From NCBI GenBank assembly GCA_041484195.1, contig JBGPHC010000043.1, forward strand, positions 1-26,164: a DNA stretch of 26,164 nucleotides. The letters are read 5' to 3'. The number at the start of each line of letters is the position of its first letter. Within the stretch, counting starts at the first letter, position 1. Source of the DNA: PSRI01 sp041484195. Lineage in GTDB: Bacteria; Bacteroidota; Bacteroidia; Chitinophagales; Chitinophagaceae. Under the pieces are notes generated by a model. That model made no database searches. It was not told the origin of the DNA and saw only the letters and a list, made by a program, of their open reading frames with translations. Shown piece by piece: positions 23,715 to 26,164 of the stretch. The position numbers and the translations under genes were made by a program.

Positions 23715-24839
23715 ATGAGCCAGGGAAATATGAAAGAGATTAAGTCGATAGTGGACGCGTATTCGACCATTGACTTTAAGAAGGGCCAGGCCTCGCTGGC
23801 CACGGTGGTTCGCGTGGAAGGTTCATCGTACCGGAGAATGGGTGCGCGCATGCTCGTAAAGGATGATGGCAATTACCTGGGAGGCATCAGTGGAGGTTGT
23901 CTTGAGGGAGATGCTTTGAGAAGGGCTCAAAAAGCAATTGCTTCTCAAAAGCCATCGGTGATCACCTATGATACTACTCAGGATGACGGACATCAGGTTG
24001 GAGTTGGACTGGGATGCAATGGAATTATTGATGTGCTTTTCACTCCTCTCGGAAATGACGGGCCCCGAAACACGGTGAATATCTTATCCAGCCTGGTGGA
24101 GACACGCGTACCCAGGATCATTGTTTCAATTACCGGTCCCAATAATAATCAGAATATGCTGGGCGGGTCCTGGATTTATGAAAATGAGGAGCAGTTCAAA
24201 GAAGCTTTCCCGATACCGGAGATATTGGATGGGCTTTTGAAGGACATTAGTCTGGCAGGAGGATCCCTCTCCTCAAAATCAGTCTTATATCAATCTGGCG
24301 AAAAAGAAGTGCAGGTTTTTATTGAAATGATCCTGCCGGCTTTGCACCTGGTTCTGTACGGTGCTAACTATGATCTATACCCGATGGCTAGGATTTCACG
24401 TGAATTGGGATGGCATGTAACGGTAGTAACCAATATGTCCAGAGCCGGAAAGCCTTTGTTTGCCCTGGCCGACAAAGTGGTTCACAGTAAAGGAAATGAA
24501 ATTCCGCAGATTGATGGTTTCACTGCCATCCTGCTGATGTCGCATGATTACAAGACAGATTTTTCCAATCTGCAAAAATCAATCCACACAAATGCCGGCT
24601 ATATCGGCCTCTTGGGTCCGCGTAAGCGTGCCCTGAAAATGTTCAATGCGATGATTGCTGAAGGAAGACCACTCACGAAGATTGATCAGGACAGGGTTTT
24701 TGCGCCCGCGGGTCTGGACATCGGGGCCTCCAGTCCTGAGGAAATTGCCCTTTCGATCATTGCGGAGATCCAGGCTCATTTCACAGGAGGAAAAGGAACT
24801 CCACTCAGATTGAAAAAAGGAGCCATTCATTCAGATTGA
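23715..24839 (+). CDS. XdhC/CoxI-family protein (molybdenum cofactor insertion-like)
   Basis: A 374-residue protein with an N-terminal XdhC/CoxI domain (about residues 20-110: LATVVRVEGSSYRRMGARML, GGISGGCLEGDA with the conserved Cys, HQVGVGLGCNG) and a C-terminal Rossmann-like XdhC_C domain (about 210-355: LVLYGANYDLYPMARISREL, AGYIGLLGPRKRA). XdhC proteins bind molybdenum cofactor, promote its sulfuration and deliver it to xanthine dehydrogenase-type enzymes. The usual nucleotide loop GAGND is GANYD here. No molybdenum hydroxylase gene is present in the window, so the client enzyme is elsewhere or the role has changed. An aldo/keto reductase gene follows 158 bases later. Confidence 0.85.
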   Translation: MSQGNMKEIKSIVDAYSTIDFKKGQASLATVVRVEGSSYRRMGARMLVKDDGNYLGGISGGCLEGDALRRAQKAIASQKPSVITYDTTQDDGHQVGVGLGCNGIIDVLFTPLGNDGPRNTVNILSSLVETRVPRIIVSITGPNNNQNMLGGSWIYENEEQFKEAFPIPEILDGLLKDISLAGGSLSSKSVLYQSGEKEVQVFIEMILPALHLVLYGANYDLYPMARISRELGWHVTVVTNMSRAGKPLFALADKVVHSKGNEIPQIDGFTAILLMSHDYKTDFSNLQKSIHTNAGYIGLLGPRKRALKMFNAMIAEGRPLTKIDQDRVFAPAGLDIGASSPEEIALSIIAEIQAHFTGGKGTPLRLKKGAIHSD

Positions 24840-24997
24840 AATTTGCATAGGCTTTGAAAATCCTGGATCCGGACCATCGGGTTCCTGGAACTCTGTGGCT
24901 GATTTCGGAAGATATTGAGGGCTTGGAGATAATAAATATTGGATATGCTTTGTGATATTGCATGAATCCGGATATAAAGAATCATAAAATCATAATT

Positions 24998-25993
24998 ATG
25001 GAATATAGGCAACTGGGTCAGACAGATTTGAAATTATCGGCCATAACATTTGGAGCCTGGGCTATTGGAGGCTGGATGTGGGGAGGCACGGAACGTAAAG
25101 ATGCCGTGGAAGCGATCCGCTCTTCATATAATTTAGGAGTTACCAGCATTGATACCGCCCCGGTATATGGTCAGGGTCTGAGCGAGGAAATTGTTGGAGA
25201 AGCGATAAAGGGAATTCCACGTGAAAAAATCCAAATCCTTACCAAGTACGGGATGCGATGGGATTCAAAGAAAGGAGCATTTGCATTCAGCAGCGCTGAT
25301 AATTCCGGTAAGTCAATCGACATCTATAAATATGCGGGCAAAGATGGGGTGATAAAAGAATGTGAGGACAGTCTCCGCAGGCTTGGTACTGATTATATTG
25401 ATCTCTATCAGATACACTGGCCGGACATAACAACTCCGGTGAATGAGACGATGGAGGCGGTTTCGAGACTCATGGAGCAGGGTAAGATCCGCGCCGCAGG
25501 TGTTTGCAACTACGACAAGGCCCAGATGATGGAAGCTGAGAAAACAATTTCGCTCGCATCCAACCAGGTTCCCTATAGCATGGTGGAAAGAAGCATAGAG
25601 AAAGAACTGGTTCCTTACTGCATTCAGCACCATAAATCCATACTGGCATACAGTCCGCTCCAAAGGGGAATTTTGACCGGGAAAATAAAGCCCGGCCACC
25701 AATTCGCATCCGGCGACCACCGCCCCGGAACCAGGTTCTACAAGCCGGAAAATATTGTGAGGATCAATAAATTCCTGGAAAAGATCAAACCCATGGCCGG
25801 GAATAAAAAATCTTCCTTGTCACAATTAGTGATCCGCTGGACGATAGATCAACCAGGCATCACAATTGCCCTGGTCGGAGCCAGAAATGCTGCGCAGGCC
25901 ATCGAAAATGCGAAAGCGGTTGATATTAATCTCACAAAAGAAGAGGTTGCCTTTATTAATGGAGAATTGAAAAAGCTGGAATTAGTAAATTAA
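24998..25993 (+). CDS. aldo/keto reductase
   Basis: I choose Met at 24998 (MEYRQLGQTDLKLSAITFG), which matches the family start; the frame to 24962 adds 12 residues. The 331-residue TIM-barrel oxidoreductase shows the full catalytic tetrad Asp52, Tyr57 (DTAPVYGQG), Lys83 (LTKYG) and His140 (LYQIHWPD). The NADPH-binding end has LVGARNAAQAIENAKAV. It reduces aldehydes or ketones, or oxidises alcohols, in the cytoplasm; the substrate is unknown. It resembles the plant-auxin-repressed/YajO-like branch often tied to sugar metabolism. The 171 bases after it hold no visible gene. Confidence 0.9.
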   Translation: MEYRQLGQTDLKLSAITFGAWAIGGWMWGGTERKDAVEAIRSSYNLGVTSIDTAPVYGQGLSEEIVGEAIKGIPREKIQILTKYGMRWDSKKGAFAFSSADNSGKSIDIYKYAGKDGVIKECEDSLRRLGTDYIDLYQIHWPDITTPVNETMEAVSRLMEQGKIRAAGVCNYDKAQMMEAEKTISLASNQVPYSMVERSIEKELVPYCIQHHKSILAYSPLQRGILTGKIKPGHQFASGDHRPGTRFYKPENIVRINKFLEKIKPMAGNKKSSLSQLVIRWTIDQPGITIALVGARNAAQAIENAKAVDINLTKEEVAFINGELKKLELVN

Positions 25994-26164
25994 TTGCTCA
26001 TGCTGTGGTCAGTGTCTTCACTGTGACTCGTCCTAAAAAAAGTTTACAGGTTAATAGATAAATCCTGCGATAGGTTTACAGGGTCATTTTCATTTTTCTT
26101 TTCAAAAGTAAGTGGTTTTTTAAAATAGTTTTTCCATAATCTCTGATGATTTATTTTTTTATTG

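Noticed and set aside
25994..26164. Right-end A/T-rich stretch
   Set aside because: No open frame, hairpin with T-run or promoter box that I can support.

Overview
The window looks like a chromosomal stretch from a member of the Bacteroidota, most like Chitinophagaceae or a close relative. Evidence for this is a type IX secretion sorting domain, a DUF5777-type beta-barrel, secreted AP-endonuclease-2-like sugar isomerase, LytS/LytTR signalling, several lipoproteins, and scattered TAnnTTTG promoter-like boxes. There are no rRNA or tRNA genes, CRISPR arrays, insertion sequences or phage genes that I can support.

Layout. 1-1008: a very AT-rich 3' end of an unknown gene, then a secreted sugar phosphate isomerase/epimerase, convergent with an ACS-type MFS transporter (1058-2353, minus). 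2354-3330 has no intact gene and may hold decayed coding sequence. 3331-4886: a 52-residue membrane peptide and an alpha/beta hydrolase lipoprotein. 5162-5975: an AraC-type regulator with an HMA-like N-terminus carrying CxxC, then a 33-residue Cys-rich metallothionein-like peptide (5842-5943) and a strong terminator.

5992-12826 (all minus) is a respiratory region. A hairpin with a T-run at 9558-9590 splits most of it into two transcripts. The first encodes a YceI-like lipoprotein, a lipoprotein with a CX4CH haem site, a DUF5777 beta-barrel and a monohaem cytochrome c. The second encodes a 91-residue membrane-anchored protein, a Tat-exported ferredoxin-type lipoprotein, an NrfD/PsrC-type quinone-reactive membrane subunit and a 307-residue membrane-anchored beta-rich protein. 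No molybdopterin catalytic subunit is present. The likely job is electron exchange between the quinone pool and periplasmic cytochrome c, with an unknown terminal partner.

13134-14534 is a secreted adhesin-like protein with a type IX sorting domain. 14895-21177 is a same-strand run: acyltransferase 3, LytS-type kinase, LytTR response regulator, epoxide hydrolase and penicillin acylase family protein. 21280-25993 holds a DinB-fold protein, an alpha/beta hydrolase, an unknown 109-residue protein, an XdhC-family protein and an aldo/keto reductase.

The two most promising items are the unlisted Cys-rich peptide beside the HMA-AraC regulator, and the catalytic-subunit-free FeS/NrfD module. In that module the FeS subunit has a Leu in place of one cluster Cys, and the small 91-residue protein shares its N-terminal segment.
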